From contig NW_019028995.1 in NCBI RefSeq assembly GCF_002105155.1, positions 682,001-746,000 of the forward strand: a DNA stretch of 64,000 nt, in the 5' to 3' direction. This DNA is from Lobosporangium transversale (lineage: Eukaryota; Mortierellomycota; Mortierellomycetes; Mortierellales; Mortierellaceae). This document shows positions 10,205 to 24,700 of this stretch, piece by piece; position 1 is the first letter of the stretch, and each line of letters begins with the position of its first letter. The position numbers and the translations under genes were made by a program. The notes beneath the pieces are model-generated. The model ran no database searches and was not told the origin of the DNA. It saw only the letters and a list, made by a program, of their open reading frames with translations.

Positions 10205-10668
10205 GTGTAATAGGTAGTGAAGACAAAAGGTGATTTTATTATAAATATTAAAACAAGCCTTTTTATAGGCTTAAGGCTATATACTGTTACAACATGCGAA
10301 ATGGTTTCTAAGAAAAAAAATTTTTTTTTTCTGTTTCTAGCCTGGGCCCCATATTTCTCTTCTGGAGCCGATGACAAAGTTTCGATTTTTGCTGGCCAAG
10401 TTAACTGGTCAAGAGAATAATATAAAAAAAAAGTTCACATAAAGATATTAGTGGACGTGCAAAAAAATCAACCGACGGACTAAAGTGGTGTAAGAGTGTT
10501 GGGTACGTACCGCTTTTCTCAAAACTACTGGTGTAAAAAAGTTGGGTATACGCACGCAACTTTTTTAACCAGAAGGCTAATCCTTTCAACTATAAGAATT
10601 TTGTAAAGTAAACCATTTGTATTTGAAAGAGTCTAGAAATTAAAATTTAAAATTTAAAAAAGGCCAAC
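10205..10668. promoter_or_regulatory. Divergent promoter region between two cargo genes
   Basis: 464 bp separate the starts of the minus-strand gene (10204) and the plus-strand gene (10669). AT-rich, with no coding evidence. This is inferred to contain promoters for both. Confidence 0.35.
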
Positions 10669-11704
10669 ATGAAAGAAATTCACTCTCTCACCTTCTCATC
10701 CACATCAAGTTTTGGGATGCCTAAAGCTAAACAAAAAAAACTCAAGGCTATCACGGCTATCACGGCTATCACGGCTATCACGCATGGAGCAGCCCCTCCT
10801 TCTTACGATGGTAAAGAAAGCCATTCTTCCTCTGCAACCGCCAACATTTACATCAAACCACTTTTTGGCAACAAGCTGTGCATCGTCTACATTGCTACAC
10901 TGACAGACAATGGCATGTTCAAACCGCCCGGGGAAGGATGTGATGAAATTGGGCAACCAGGGTTTTCTCGGCATGTCCACAAATGCCATGCGTGCCATAC
11001 GATGATTGAAGAAATGTTGACGAAGAAAAAAAAAGGTCCAAAAAACGCCTCGTTTGCGTTACTGCCTGACCACCAGAGCCGGAACCACCATTATCTCGAC
11101 TCGAACCCGATCGTCATATCCACAAAACTCCTTAATCCAACGTATTCCAGCGAGGCATCCTCTGTTCTACCAGATCCCAGTGAGATATCCTCTCCTCCCC
11201 CAGATCCTAGCAAGACATCCTCTTCTCCTCCAGACCCATTTTCTCCTCAGTTAGATCACATCACGGAAGCTGTCTCGCCAGATCTCACCTCAGAAGAGCT
11301 ACAGTTCACAGTCCAACCCTGGGCAAGTCGCTCTGTCACCCCCTGTTCGGATGAGCTCCTGTCGCGAAAACAGAAGCGTATATTAGATGGAATGGACTTG
11401 GCACCCCGCGTGGCTCCACCAGGGCGTTCTGAAACCCCCAGCAAGTGTGGTAGTGAAACTGCATCTCGTCTAAGAGCACTAGAAGAGGGTATCTGTAAGT
11501 TAGTTGATATCAATTCGATTCAGTTGAGAACAACAGAGAACAAGCTTTCTGATATCTGTACTTTTTATTTTTTATTTTTTTAATTTTTTTAATGTTATTT
11601 TTGCCTAATGTGCTTTGCCATGTCTACTTGTGATCTGCACAGCTGAGATGAAGAGAATGCAAAGCGCCATATTAAGCGAACTAAAAAAAAATGACCGCAC
11701 CTGA
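10669..11704 (+). CDS. Unknown two-exon cargo protein with proline-rich centre
   Basis: Exon 1 (10669-11557) joins exon 2 (11643-11704) across a GTACTT...CACAG intron, keeping phase and ending at TGA, for about 316 residues. Near the N-terminus four tandem copies of CACGGCTAT (about 10751-10786) encode an Ala-Ile-Thr repeat after a Lys-rich stretch. A possible metal site, KCHACH, follows a His-rich stretch around residue 100. The centre has repeated SSPPPDPS-type units, and the C-terminus is helical (SRLRALEEG...). No family recognised. Start chosen at the first ATG; a second ATG 14 codons later is also possible. Confidence 0.5.
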
Positions 11705-12747
11705 GGCCAAGCATGGATGATTTTAGGAGAGTTCGACTAACTCGTTAGTTTTCTTTTTTTTTTTATTAATATAAAAAATCTGTGTTTTGCGGACATGGAC
11801 TTCTCTCATGTTTGCCCCTTTCATGGGATACAGGCGTTTTATTAAAGATAACGGTTACTTAATATCAGAGCTTGTTTTGGAGTTTGCCAAACAAGCGGTT
11901 CGGAGCCAACTTTCTTTTGTCCTGCATGAGTTGTTTTGGCTGTAAACTACTTCACTTCCTCTTGCAATAAACCTATTTGTATCACGACAGTCTAAGCCCA
12001 ACTCATCTTCCCTATTTGTGGGGGAACAATCCGACGCTTGCTGAACTCTGCTTCAGTTTTAGTAGGAAGATCCGACATCAAAAGATCAAAAAACAATGTT
12101 GTTTCTTGGCTGTCACTAGCCAGACTATTGACAAATTTTCTTGCAACTGGGTGGATGTTAAACGGACTCTTCCCTTGAAGCACAAAAAGAGTGAAGTGAA
12201 AATTGGCCACAGGTCATCATTTACTCCACAATCCAGTGCGTTGTCGCTGAAAAATATTTAGGATAGATAGTAGACTGTCAAAAAGTAAGTGAGAATAAGA
12301 CGTGGGTCCACACACCACACCCATGGATTATTTTATTCATTTCTGGTAGAGAGACTTGTATCAGATAGCTACATATCTATCTGTAATAATACAACATGGT
12401 TTCGCATGTCAGCGATTTGTCGCGTCTTAGTGTGACGCATTATTGCCACTGGTTTCTACCGCTATTTTTATTTTTTATCGATCAGTTTTTTAGTCGGACC
12501 ATTATTATTGCATATTGAAATATGCAACAACTTTCCCTTTTATTGAGGAATGAGGCACGCATTCCAGGCACAGAAACGGTTTGAGATTAGACTCAAAGAA
12601 GGATCGCGATTGCTATGCTTAATTTTTTAACTTTTTAATTTTTTAATTTTTTTTTTTTAAGCTTTTTCCTGATAGATTTCTGAGATTTAGTACGCTTTAT
12701 TACAAACTAAAATGTTTCAACAATCAATTGGGACAGATGACACTATG
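11705..12747. other. Intragenic spacer of the large element containing a dispersed-repeat relic
   Basis: No gene is supported here. Two opposed short ORFs at 11977-12261 cannot be told apart from chance. The part at about 12262-12480 is a diverged relative of 45476-45700. Shared words include a GAGAATAA...TGGGYCCA...ACACYACA block and a GCATTATTGCCACTRG block. Confidence 0.4.
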
Positions 12748-13079
12748 TTAGCTGCCATTGGGGTTTCCACGTTTGGAGAAGTCAAAAGAGGTCATATTAT
12801 GGAACGCGATCTTTGGCTTTGCGGTAGGCCGTGGTTTTTGAACACGGCCATTCCGGCCAATATGGGACTCCTTCTTTTGGAGCTGCGGTTGCATTTCAGG
12901 CTGGCACGCACTATCGATGTCCTTATTTAAATTGATAAGGAGATTGGCGAGTTCCGTTAAAATGTCGTCGTTTATAAAGGTCCAACCGGTAATTGATGTT
13001 ACCGATTCGGGCGACGTAAAACGCACAAGCCAATGTAACTCCTATGGTCGACCAGCGAAGGAGTGTTGCTAGGATTCAT
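12748..13079 (-). pseudogene. Small right-end gene starting in the right TIR, one apparent frameshift
   Basis: The inverted repeat supplies an ATG at 13077-13079 on the minus strand, mirroring the ATG of the DUF6589-like gene. The first about 13 codons (MNPSNTPSLVDHR) are open. A one-base shift near 13040 then joins a 90-codon frame (RFTSPESVTSITGW...) that stops at 12748. An AATAAA signal lies just downstream. The shift may be a lost G in an AGGG run, or undetected splicing. The product has a charged Gln/Lys-rich C-terminus and no recognised domain. Confidence 0.4.
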
Positions 13080-13406
13080 CGTAAGTTGTTTGTAGAGGGG
13101 TGGAGTGTAGGAAGTGAAGAGATAAGTGTTTGAGAGAGGTAAGCCGAGAAGCGAGAAAGAGAAGCGGAAGGGAAGCGAGAAAGAGAAGTGCGAAAGAGAA
13201 GCGGAAGGGAAGCGATTAAGTGAGGTTAAGAAGTCAAGCCCATTCAGGTTTATGAAACAATATCACAATATGTTACAAAAATAAACAAAGACTTTTTTTA
13301 TTTTTTATTTTTTTTGCTAGAAAACTATGGCATGCAGCAATTGTGAATAGAATATTCACCTTGAGCTCAGGACTCAGACTGTGAAGGGGATTGGAGGTGG
13401 AACGCG

Positions 13407-13438
<32 letters not shown>

Positions 13439-13672
13439 TTATTATTGTGCATGAATTTTTTATAAGTATAAATACTTATAAAAAATACAGCCACTAGTTC
13501 TGTCCCTTGCATATACGGAAGAATATTCCCTCAAGTGCATTATTTATTTCCTTTTTGAGCTACCAGCTAATAAGCGAAGATTTTTTCCCAGCCCCTTCAC
13601 TTTAGGTGACTCAAAAAGGAAATGGAATTTCCTGTCACCTTTATAAAGTGAAGAGGGATGGGAACGAGCCTA
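13077..13672 (-). repeat. Right terminal inverted repeat of the large element
   Basis: Reverse complement of 2776-3372, including the poly-A/T tract, palindrome, CT-rich promoter-like tract and a start codon facing inward. No mismatch was found by eye other than homopolymer length. Confidence 0.85.
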
Positions 13673-13681
13673 GATTAATCC
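13673..13681. repeat. Right 9-bp target-site duplication of the large element
   Basis: GATTAATCC, identical to 2767-2775. Confidence 0.7.
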
Positions 13682-14261
13682 AATACGGATCAATGGATGT
13701 AGGTTTACAAGCAACGTCCCTGTAGAAAATGAATAATGTTAGTAAAAGGGTATGATTCCTAAAGTGATCTCTTGATCAAAATCTATAAGAATAATAATGG
13801 CATCCTCCACTTTGTCGGGTCTAATGAGCTTTCTTTCTTGGAGCACAGCACAAACTTTGACAAAATACATGTACAAATGAAATGGCAGCTGACATGGCCA
13901 ATGCGTGAGGACATGACAAGTTTATAAATAAAAAATCCTTTATCTTTATTTCTTATTTAAAAAGTAAGGCGGACGAAAGAGTAGAGGGGAAATGTTTTAC
14001 TTGACGACAAGTGGCCGGCGTCCAGAATAACTGGATCGGTACGACCATAGCTTGGGTGGGTTCGGCAAGGCTCCTTTCAAAGGGGGAGAAAGGCAGTGTA
14101 CGATTCACGATGGCTCATAAAAGAACAAAGAAAGCTTATTCTGGCAGATCGAGGGTGTACACGTTTTTTCTTAATTTTTCTTCTTTTTTTTATAACATCA
14201 TAAGATTGGGAGTGAGGAAGGCAAAAGGACATGAAAAAGCTTACAGCAATTGCTGAAGCCA
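13682..14261. other. Gene-free spacer
   Basis: AT-rich sequence between the large transposon and the Ecl1-like gene. It starts with AATACGGAT, which also occurs just left of the insertion at 1379-1387. The small ORFs here are not supported. Confidence 0.5.
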
Positions 14262-14633
14262 TTATAGATCGTGAAGAGCCAAGGGTTGACGACGACCACT
14301 GCGATTATGAGGTAGGCAACGGTTGGCAGTAGTTGCTACTGCTGGGGCAGGGACAGGTGTGTATCCAGTCTTGCTGATGCCACCACGGCTCGACATAGAG
14401 GTGGGCACCAATGTCGAGGACCGATACATGGAGGGATAAGTAACAGTCATTGATGATTGAGCAAAGCGTTTGAAGGACAACGATGAGGACGACAACGAAG
14501 AGATCGAAGGCTGAATCGAAGGCTTGTTGGCAACTGACATGAGTTTGTCCATTCGTGAACATTCTTTGGAGCAGTATACAGCGCCGAGATCCATGACATG
14601 TTTTTCGCAGAAGAGGCACCAATCGGAATCCAT
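14262..14633 (-). CDS. Ecl1-family small zinc-binding protein
   Basis: A single-exon gene of 123 residues. The N-terminus MDSDWCLFCEKHV...YCSKEC has the WC-x2-C...YCS-x-EC pattern of the fungal Ecl1/Ecl2/Ecl3 family. Fission yeast members extend chronological life span and respond to nutrient limitation. The remainder is Ser/Thr-rich and low complexity, as usual for the family. The ATG at 14633 is chosen because it directly precedes the conserved motif; upstream in-frame codons are only poly-Lys/Phe from homopolymers. Function in this organism is inferred from the short zinc motif alone. Confidence 0.7.
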   Translation of the reverse strand: MDSDWCLFCEKHVMDLGAVYCSKECSRMDKLMSVANKPSIQPSISSLSSSSLSFKRFAQSSMTVTYPSMYRSSTLVPTSMSSRGGISKTGYTPVPAPAVATTANRCLPHNRSGRRQPLALHDL

Positions 14634-16231
14634 GATTGTTGAATAATTAGCAAAAAAAAAAAAAAAGAAAACTGTTTTGAATTTTTTTTTTTTTTTTTTT
14701 TTTAAGCAGAACAAGGATCAATCAAAAGGGGCAGAGATCGATGAACTGTTTTAAGATTGTGAAAAAAAAAGAAAAGAGAAGAGGAGGAGGATCCCATGCT
14801 TCTGGTGGAGGCATCTCTTTTACAAGAAGGAAAAAAAAAATGCTTTGCCACCGAAGCAGTCCTTTGGAAAAATGTTTCTTCTAGGTTCTCGTGGTTTCTA
14901 GAGACAACAATTGCAATGCGCAGCCACTTTTTCTGTGAGAGCAAAAGAAATGCAGCACAGCAATTGATACTTGAACCAGTAGGGAAGCAATATTCAGCAT
15001 CTTTCTTTGTGTCCACAGAAACATCCCGTTGAAAGTATTCCGACTGAGTCTGAACACATAGGCTGCAACCTTAGTGCAGATTGCGTTTAGCGCAATTGAG
15101 TAACGATTGTTTTTATCGCCTATGCAAGAGTTGATGTAGTTGTCGTTATTCGGATGATCTCGACAGGCAGTGCCCCTTCAAATTCCTTAAAGCTACGCAA
15201 CATCCACTAACCTCCCTTTTCGTGACAGGCGTATTTACCGGGGTGTAGTAGGGGGAAGAAAGAAAGTTCCTATCTACACTTTATGATGTGGTGGCAAAAC
15301 ACATCCATTTAGATTGGATGCATTTTTTTTTTTCAGGGACAACATGACTGTGTTCTGAATATTTTTAACCATCTCGATCTGCTGTGTTGATTGTCCCAGT
15401 TCCTGTAGCATGCCCATTTCAGCAGCGTGATGAACTTTAGTTCGTCACAGTAAGGTCCTCCCGTTACGATAAACTTTGTGTGAATAAAATAGGAGAGAGT
15501 TTGTTTGGTTTGCCACCAGAGCAAACTCAATTGAGACTTTGTGGTTGGGACAGCCAAACTAAAATAGCCGCCACGACTTGGGTAGCATGATGTGACGATG
15601 TGATCGAAGGCAGGGGGAGGAAAAGCGGGAGAAAAAAAGTAGAGGAGAAAGGGAGGAGGCAGAAGTAATGTTGTTAATGTAAACTTGTTGTACTTTATAT
15701 AGTGGATGGTGAACAGTGGAGCTTCGGTAACGTTCAATCTAGTTGCTAGTGCACAGGATAATATTGGCTTGATATGGATGGCATGAAGGATGTACACATA
15801 TAATGGAGTTTCTATGAAATGAGGAGTATCAAGGACTTGAAATGGACATGTATACTATTCATGCATATACACAACATCAAGGAAGAATGACCCTCATTTG
15901 CCACCAAAACAAAACTTCATGCAACCTTACACAATCAGCATAGAAAAGAGGGATAGTTTACCAGACAAAACACACAAAATACACAACGCGCTTTATTATT
16001 ATTATTATTATTATTATTATTTTTCGCTCCATGGCCCTTACAAAATAGCTCCAGTCCTTTGACCAATAGTTATTTATTTAATTCTTCAACTGTCGAAATC
16101 TTTTTATTTTTTATTTTTCTTAGTCTGATTCAGTTCGGTTCCAACTTTTTATTTTTTTCTTGAGCTGGCCCTGCAACTCTCGGTATAAACCCAGTTCAGA
16201 TTCTCATTCTTTCACATCCTCTGCTACATCC
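14634..16231. other. Intergenic region, no gene supported
   Basis: About 1.6 kb between the divergent Ecl1-like and kinase genes. It contains A/T homopolymers, an ATT microsatellite at about 15993-16020, and short ORFs on both strands without recognisable content. Promoters of both flanking genes are presumed here. Confidence 0.5.
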
Positions 16232-19282
<3,051 letters not shown>

Positions 19283-19494
19283 CCTATCCGTGTTCCATTG
19301 TATCAATCCTATAATCACGAGGTAGTTTGTTTGACATTTCCTAAAAGTTCCGTCATTCATCATCATGATATGAACATTTAGTTGATTCATTGCAATAAAA
19401 ACTCGACAGCATTTGTATTGTACACAGACGAAACCAAACTAGCAAGTCAGCAAACCCCTCGCCACGAACAATGGGAATCTATTTTATAAATGCT

Positions 19495-20988
19495 CTACGC
19501 GGTTTTCTTGGCAAAGAAACTGGAGATGGGTTTCATTCCTGCGCTAGCCTTGGCCAATTTTTTCTGTCCAACAGACATTTTCGGCTTTTTTATCTCCTTG
19601 TCTGCTTTAAAGTCTTCATCTAAATCCATTCCAGATCGCTTGCCAAAGTCGGAAATCGATAGTAGCTGAGTCCTACTCTGCATTTTATCAAGTTCAGGAA
19701 ATCTATAGGAGCACGGTTTTTTTACGTTTAAGATTAATTATGAGTTATTGAGTGAGATGGTACCTAGCGCAATGCATTGCAATGCAACTATAGAGATAGC
19801 GTCGGATCATTCAGATCACTCCTATCGTTGTCTTTGAATGATTTATACTTGTTACTTACTGATATTCAGCAGCTAATTTGGCGTCCCAGCTGTCTGACAA
19901 GTATGCGGATACAAGTCTCAGGGCAGACTGTACAATAGCCTCTAATTACAGAAAAGAATACGTCGAGATAAAAAAAAATTTAGTCCGCTAACTTAAAAGG
20001 CATGGCCTTGCCGCGTCAAGGCTATAAGGTTAAAAAAAGAGGAAAGTCGGCCCTCCTAGGCTCCATCACATCCTAACCTTTTCTGCAAACTTCAGGCAAT
20101 GATTCTGTATAGGCAATTGATTCGACCAAGGCAGGGACAGATTCAAACTTGTTGACTATTAATTCTACTTTCTGTTTCAACCATTTCATAGTCTTATCAT
20201 CATCTAATCTAAATGTCTTCATTATGCTTGATCCGCGTACTTCACAGACCAAAGCCAGAGAGAGCTCAATTTTGTGAAGTTGTGAAAGGTGTCTTAAAGA
20301 AGTATACTGATCGCTTTCAAAAATGGTATCAATGGTCAAAAATCGACCTTCCGAATCAATGGTTTTTTGACGCATTATATCTAGAATGGGGATGAACATG
20401 AAGACAGGGTCGATTGGTGTGGTAATGTATAATGATCCATCTAATATTTATACACAAATACATTAAACAAAATGGTGATTTTTATTTTTATTTAATCTTT
20501 ATACTCATATTTATTAAGCATTTTGCGCGATAAAATAAAATTATTAAAAAAAGGTACCTGATTGAACTGTATCTCCAACAAACCATGACCGTAAGCCTTC
20601 CGTATCAACTACTTGCATTTCAAAGAGCCGACCTTCTTGAATGATGTATCGAGATGGAAGCCCTATTTAGTCCAGGATTTTTTTTTTTTTTTTTAACAGA
20701 AAAAAAAAAAAAAAAGAGTTAAATAAACTGATCAATTATATTGATCTCTCCCTTCTCCTTTTCTTTGGCAGTTCAGTGCGATGATCTATGAGATGAATTA
20801 CCGGAACTAGGATTTGGGAGGAGTATGCTGATAGGATTCTCTGAGTTCTGTGATACTAAAAAACAATATGAGTTGAGGTGCTTTTTAAAATATTACTTTT
20901 ATTTATCTTTTTTATTATTATTGCTTATTCTTCTTCTGTGTCTACCTTTGGGACCTATACAGATCCTCTGTTGCATTTCTACTGACAT
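19495..20988 (-). CDS. RNH202: Ribonuclease H2 subunit B
   Basis: Six exons on the minus strand (20988-20946, 20855-20802, 20662-20558, 20440-20078, 19941-19860, 19702-19495) give 284 residues in phase. Diagnostic features are the N-terminal beta-rich segment ending in a SWFVGDTVQ block, the TPIDPVFMFIPIL block typical of Ydr279/RNASEH2B proteins, and a C-terminal MKPISSFFAKK that fits a PCNA-interacting peptide. RNase H2 removes ribonucleotides misincorporated in DNA and RNA in hybrids; subunit B is structural and links the complex to PCNA. It ends tail-to-tail with the checkpoint kinase, 212 bp apart. Exon 1 is short (14 codons) and was found by phase and splice matching. Confidence 0.85.
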
Positions 20989-21789
20989 GGTGAATGACTT
21001 TTTTTTTTTTTTTTTAAAAGATGGTAGAATAAATTGTAGAGTGGCAAAAAAAAAAAAAAAAAAAAGTAGCGTGCAACGACCCTTGAATGATTTGTTTAAC
21101 AGCAAAAAGACTTTTTAAGGGGTGTTCAGAAAAAAAAGAGAACAAACTTGATTTGCGAGGTAAGCTCAACAAGCAACAAGACAAACTTCTTAGTAATTAT
21201 AATAGTAATAACCATAATACATACGCATCATTGAGCTTTATTAAGCGATTTAAGGATGAGAGATGTTGGTATATGTATACTTTTATTGAAAAAAAAAAAC
21301 CTCTTCTTAACTACATTTAATAGAAATCGATCAGGCAAACCTACTACATGGAATCTCATAAGAAATGGTGGGCGTGTCTACACAGCTCAAGTGAATAGTT
21401 TTCTCAAAATAAATAAATAAATAAATAGATATTACCATGGTATGGCTATAGAGCGAAAAATCCTAGGATCAACATGACATGTACTTTCTTTCTTTTTTTT
21501 TTTTGGGCAATTACATGCATTTCTTAAGGGGGGACATGGCGGGTATTTATTATCTAGTCTCGTTTCTAAATATTCTCCCTTTCTTTTTCACTTTCTTTTA
21601 CTTTTTGCCACAATAACATTCATACTTGCTCTCATCTTTCGCCCTCAAATTTAATATTTTGTTCAAACAGGTACCTGTAAACATACACTTGGAACTCTCA
21701 ATTGCATTTTTCTGTCCATATCATCAATGCTAATAAGTGTTATTCGTCTTCTTTTGCTGAAATCAATAAAAAGAAAAGAGCAACAAACA
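20989..21789. promoter_or_regulatory. Divergent intergenic region with poly-A/T runs
   Basis: Upstream of both RNase H2B (minus) and the NACHT-WD40 gene (plus). It has several homopolymers and a TTTC-rich stretch at 21575-21605. No gene is supported. Confidence 0.4.
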
Positions 21790-24700
21790 ATGTTTGGTAC
21801 CAAGTTTGGTACCAAGCGTGCCTCATCACGGGGTATACTCTCTCCAGCGAAGGCTCTGAAACTCTTCGATATCTACATGGAAGGCACTCGCAAAATAAAT
21901 GATGATGATGAGGTAGTGATGGAGCTTTGTCTCGATGCAGATTCTGTGCTATCTCGAATTCAACGATCTGCAAGAAAGGTCCTCACTTCATCAACTTTTC
22001 CATTTTCTAACGAGGATATGGCTCTGCGCCAAGACATTGCTTCAGCCTTCTATGATCTCGCTCGCTTGTTTGAGCAGTTGGGTCTCTCAGGTGATGCTCA
22101 GATACGTGATAGAGCAGCTGAAGAATGGGGATACATCAATGGAAGCAACATCACCCGCCAAAGGGCATTGTCTTTTGACTTTTCTATCAGCAGCAACACC
22201 AGCAACATTAGCAATATCAGCGGCATGAGCGACATCAGCAGCAGCAGGAACAGTATCGATAGCATCGATAGCAATAGGAATAAGGACATCGCCATCAATA
22301 CCAATAATAATAATAGTAGTAGTAGCAGTAGTAATCGATCTAGGGAGGTAGCTGAACTAGCAAGAGGCGCAACAATTCAAGGCACTGCAACTATTCCAAA
22401 AGATATATTCAACTATAACGTACCTCATGTGGTTATCAAATACGTCTTACCAAACGTTGATGCCCATCTGAACGATGTTCAGCAGCTTGTACATTGTCTT
22501 AGTCTGCTTCCTACGGCGCCTGTCCCAACAAAAGATCTCGATGATCATGAGCAAGAGTGGGCTTTGGCCAGATCAAACGATCATGATGAGCAAGAGCGAT
22601 TACATAACATTGCATCGGATATGATTACATTGTTCATTAATGACGGAGTCAAGACCAGGGCCACTGTCGCTGAAGCCGTGTCTCTGGCTCCAACCCTCAG
22701 CCATGATCAGTATAGGACACTACTCATGGCTCTAGTCAATGGGATCAGCCAGAGTATCATGCTAGAGACTCATTTATTGGAAGGGCTGGCTCAGTTGATG
22801 CAGCGCGCTCCACTTGGATATCTCGACTCGGATGACCTTGTTTCAATCCTTAATGTTCTCAGTTCTCGCTTGCAGGAAACTCACAACCAATCTGACAGCC
22901 ATCTCTATAATTTAACTGCTACAGTCTCACATGTTCTTGATGCAATGGTCAACAACCAGATCAAGGGCCTTAAGCGGGAACAACTCCATGAACCACTCGC
23001 TGCATACCTCAAGGGGTTGAAAGCCAGCTCAGATCCTCATCTAGTCTATCAAGCAGCTTATGCCTCTCAAGCTCTGCTGTATATCCCAAACGATGAAACA
23101 ACAGCACAATCAATGCTCAGGCGGACATCAGCAGTATCTCGAGGATTGTTTGGAATGGCAAGCGCAGTCAAAGGTTGGGATATGAACGCTTTCATGGATG
23201 AATTAGGCAACATCCAGAAGGGGCTTCCGTCGACGATTGGCGTTGTCGGTATACATCTTCCACTTTACGAAAGTGGCGTGATATTCAAGCAGTGTTTGGA
23301 AGAAGGCCTCAGTTTTGATCGCAAGACAGCATGGTATCCTACACTACATGGAGCTGATGCACTACTCCAGGCAGGGGAGCTCACCAAGTTCAAAGCTCTT
23401 TTGTGTGAAGCGCCATGTCGAATGGATCCAGCATTCCAGTGGGGACTATGCCAGCGGCTTGGACAAATTGGAGCCGATCAACGGTGGGTTATGGATATCC
23501 GTCAGGATGCGATTGCTTTTCTGGGTGAGATTTATAAGAATGATTGGGAGTGGGGCTTTCATGTGCACATCAAGCAGTGGGTCATAAACCTCCTTAGGAA
23601 ACTAGCTTCGTTGCCAATGGGAGGTCTATCAGGTCGGCCATTTTTCTTTTTTCTGTGTGTGTGCTTTAGGATGGTGAGCACTCAACATGTGATTATTAAT
23701 CCTATTGCTCTACATTCCCGTTATTTTATTTCTTTCTAGCTGCAAAAGCCCTTTTAAACCGTCTGGAGGTGGATGGAAGCCTTGAAAAGCAAGAACTATA
23801 CAGAAGCTGTTTCGGAGAACCACTGCTTCAGTGTCCCTATATTATCACACCACCTCCATCTGCATTTCCATCATTGCTCAACCGCGTGCAGAAGATACCT
23901 GATGTCGAAAAGAGCCTGCGTTTATTAAAGCGGCAGCGGACGAAGGACGAAGATGACAGGAGGTTTTACATCCAACAATACGCCAAAGCGAGTCGCCAAG
24001 CATGTGATGATAAAGTGTTTTTGCTGATGGACAAGGCAAAGGAGTGTTTAGTCAGCGGCCAGGGAGTGTTGCTCATCCAAGGCACTTCAGGAGCAGGCAA
24101 GTCGACGTTCAACCAGACCCTCGAGTGCATCTTATGGGAAGCGTACCAAAAAAGGCATGGCCGGATTCCATTGCTTATCAATCTGGCAACCATTGATAAT
24201 CCAGAGAAGGATTTGGTCGCAAAGCACCTGCGAAGATATGATTTTACTGATTCACAGATAAAGGAGTTAAAGATGAATCGGTCATTCGTTTTGATTTGTG
24301 ATGGATACGATGAGAGCCTGCAAACCAACAATTTGTATGTGACCAATCAGCTTAACCAGCCTGGGCAGTGGACGGCTCAAATGGTGATTAGTTGTCGCAG
24401 TGAGTATCTTGGGTTGGATTATCGAGATCGCTTCCGACCGATAGACCGCAACCACCAAGCAGACTCTGGATTATTTCAAGAGCTCACAATTTTACCTTTC
24501 TCTGAGATCCAGATCGATGAATATATCAAACAATATGTTGCCGCCGTGGATCCACTGTGGCCAGTTGAGAACTACCAGCGTGCACTCAAGATGGTACCCA
24601 GCCTACATGAGCTCGTGAGGAACCCTTTCTTGCTGTCGTTAGCGCTGGAAGTTCTACCACGAATGGTAGATCCAAGCAAAGATATCTCCAACACGCAGGT

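Larger units (their letters stand above)
2776..13672. mobile_element. 10.9-kb DNA transposon with ~597-bp TIRs carrying a DUF6589-like gene
   Basis: The element begins TAGGCTCGTTCCC and ends with the reverse complement. Its terminal inverted repeats (2776-3372 and 13077-13672) look identical base for base apart from the length of one homopolymer run. They are flanked by a 9-bp direct repeat, GATTAATCC. It contains an intact DUF6589-like gene (3370-6165), a broken zinc-finger gene (6748-8132), a Cys-cluster coding segment (8899-9275), two further unknown genes (9446-10204 and 10669-11704), and a small right-end gene (12748-13079). Long TIRs plus a 9-bp duplication resemble Mutator-like elements. 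No polymerase, integrase, capsid or tyrosine recombinase is visible. The near-identity of the TIRs indicates recent transposition. Confidence 0.82.

Noticed and set aside
2776-13672. Interpretation as a Maverick/Polinton or a Starship-type element
   Set aside because: No protein-primed polymerase, retroviral-like integrase, capsid or tyrosine recombinase frame is visible; the TSD is 9 bp rather than 6 bp, and TIRs plus one DUF6589-like gene fit a cut-and-paste element better.
14702-15032. Opposed ORFs upstream of the Ecl1-like gene
   Set aside because: They overlap on opposite strands with homopolymer-derived residues; neither has recognisable content, and the interval is expected to be 5' UTR or promoter.
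15333-15797. 154-codon minus-strand ORF
   Set aside because: No recognisable domain, Phe/Pro/Tyr-rich composition, poor start context.
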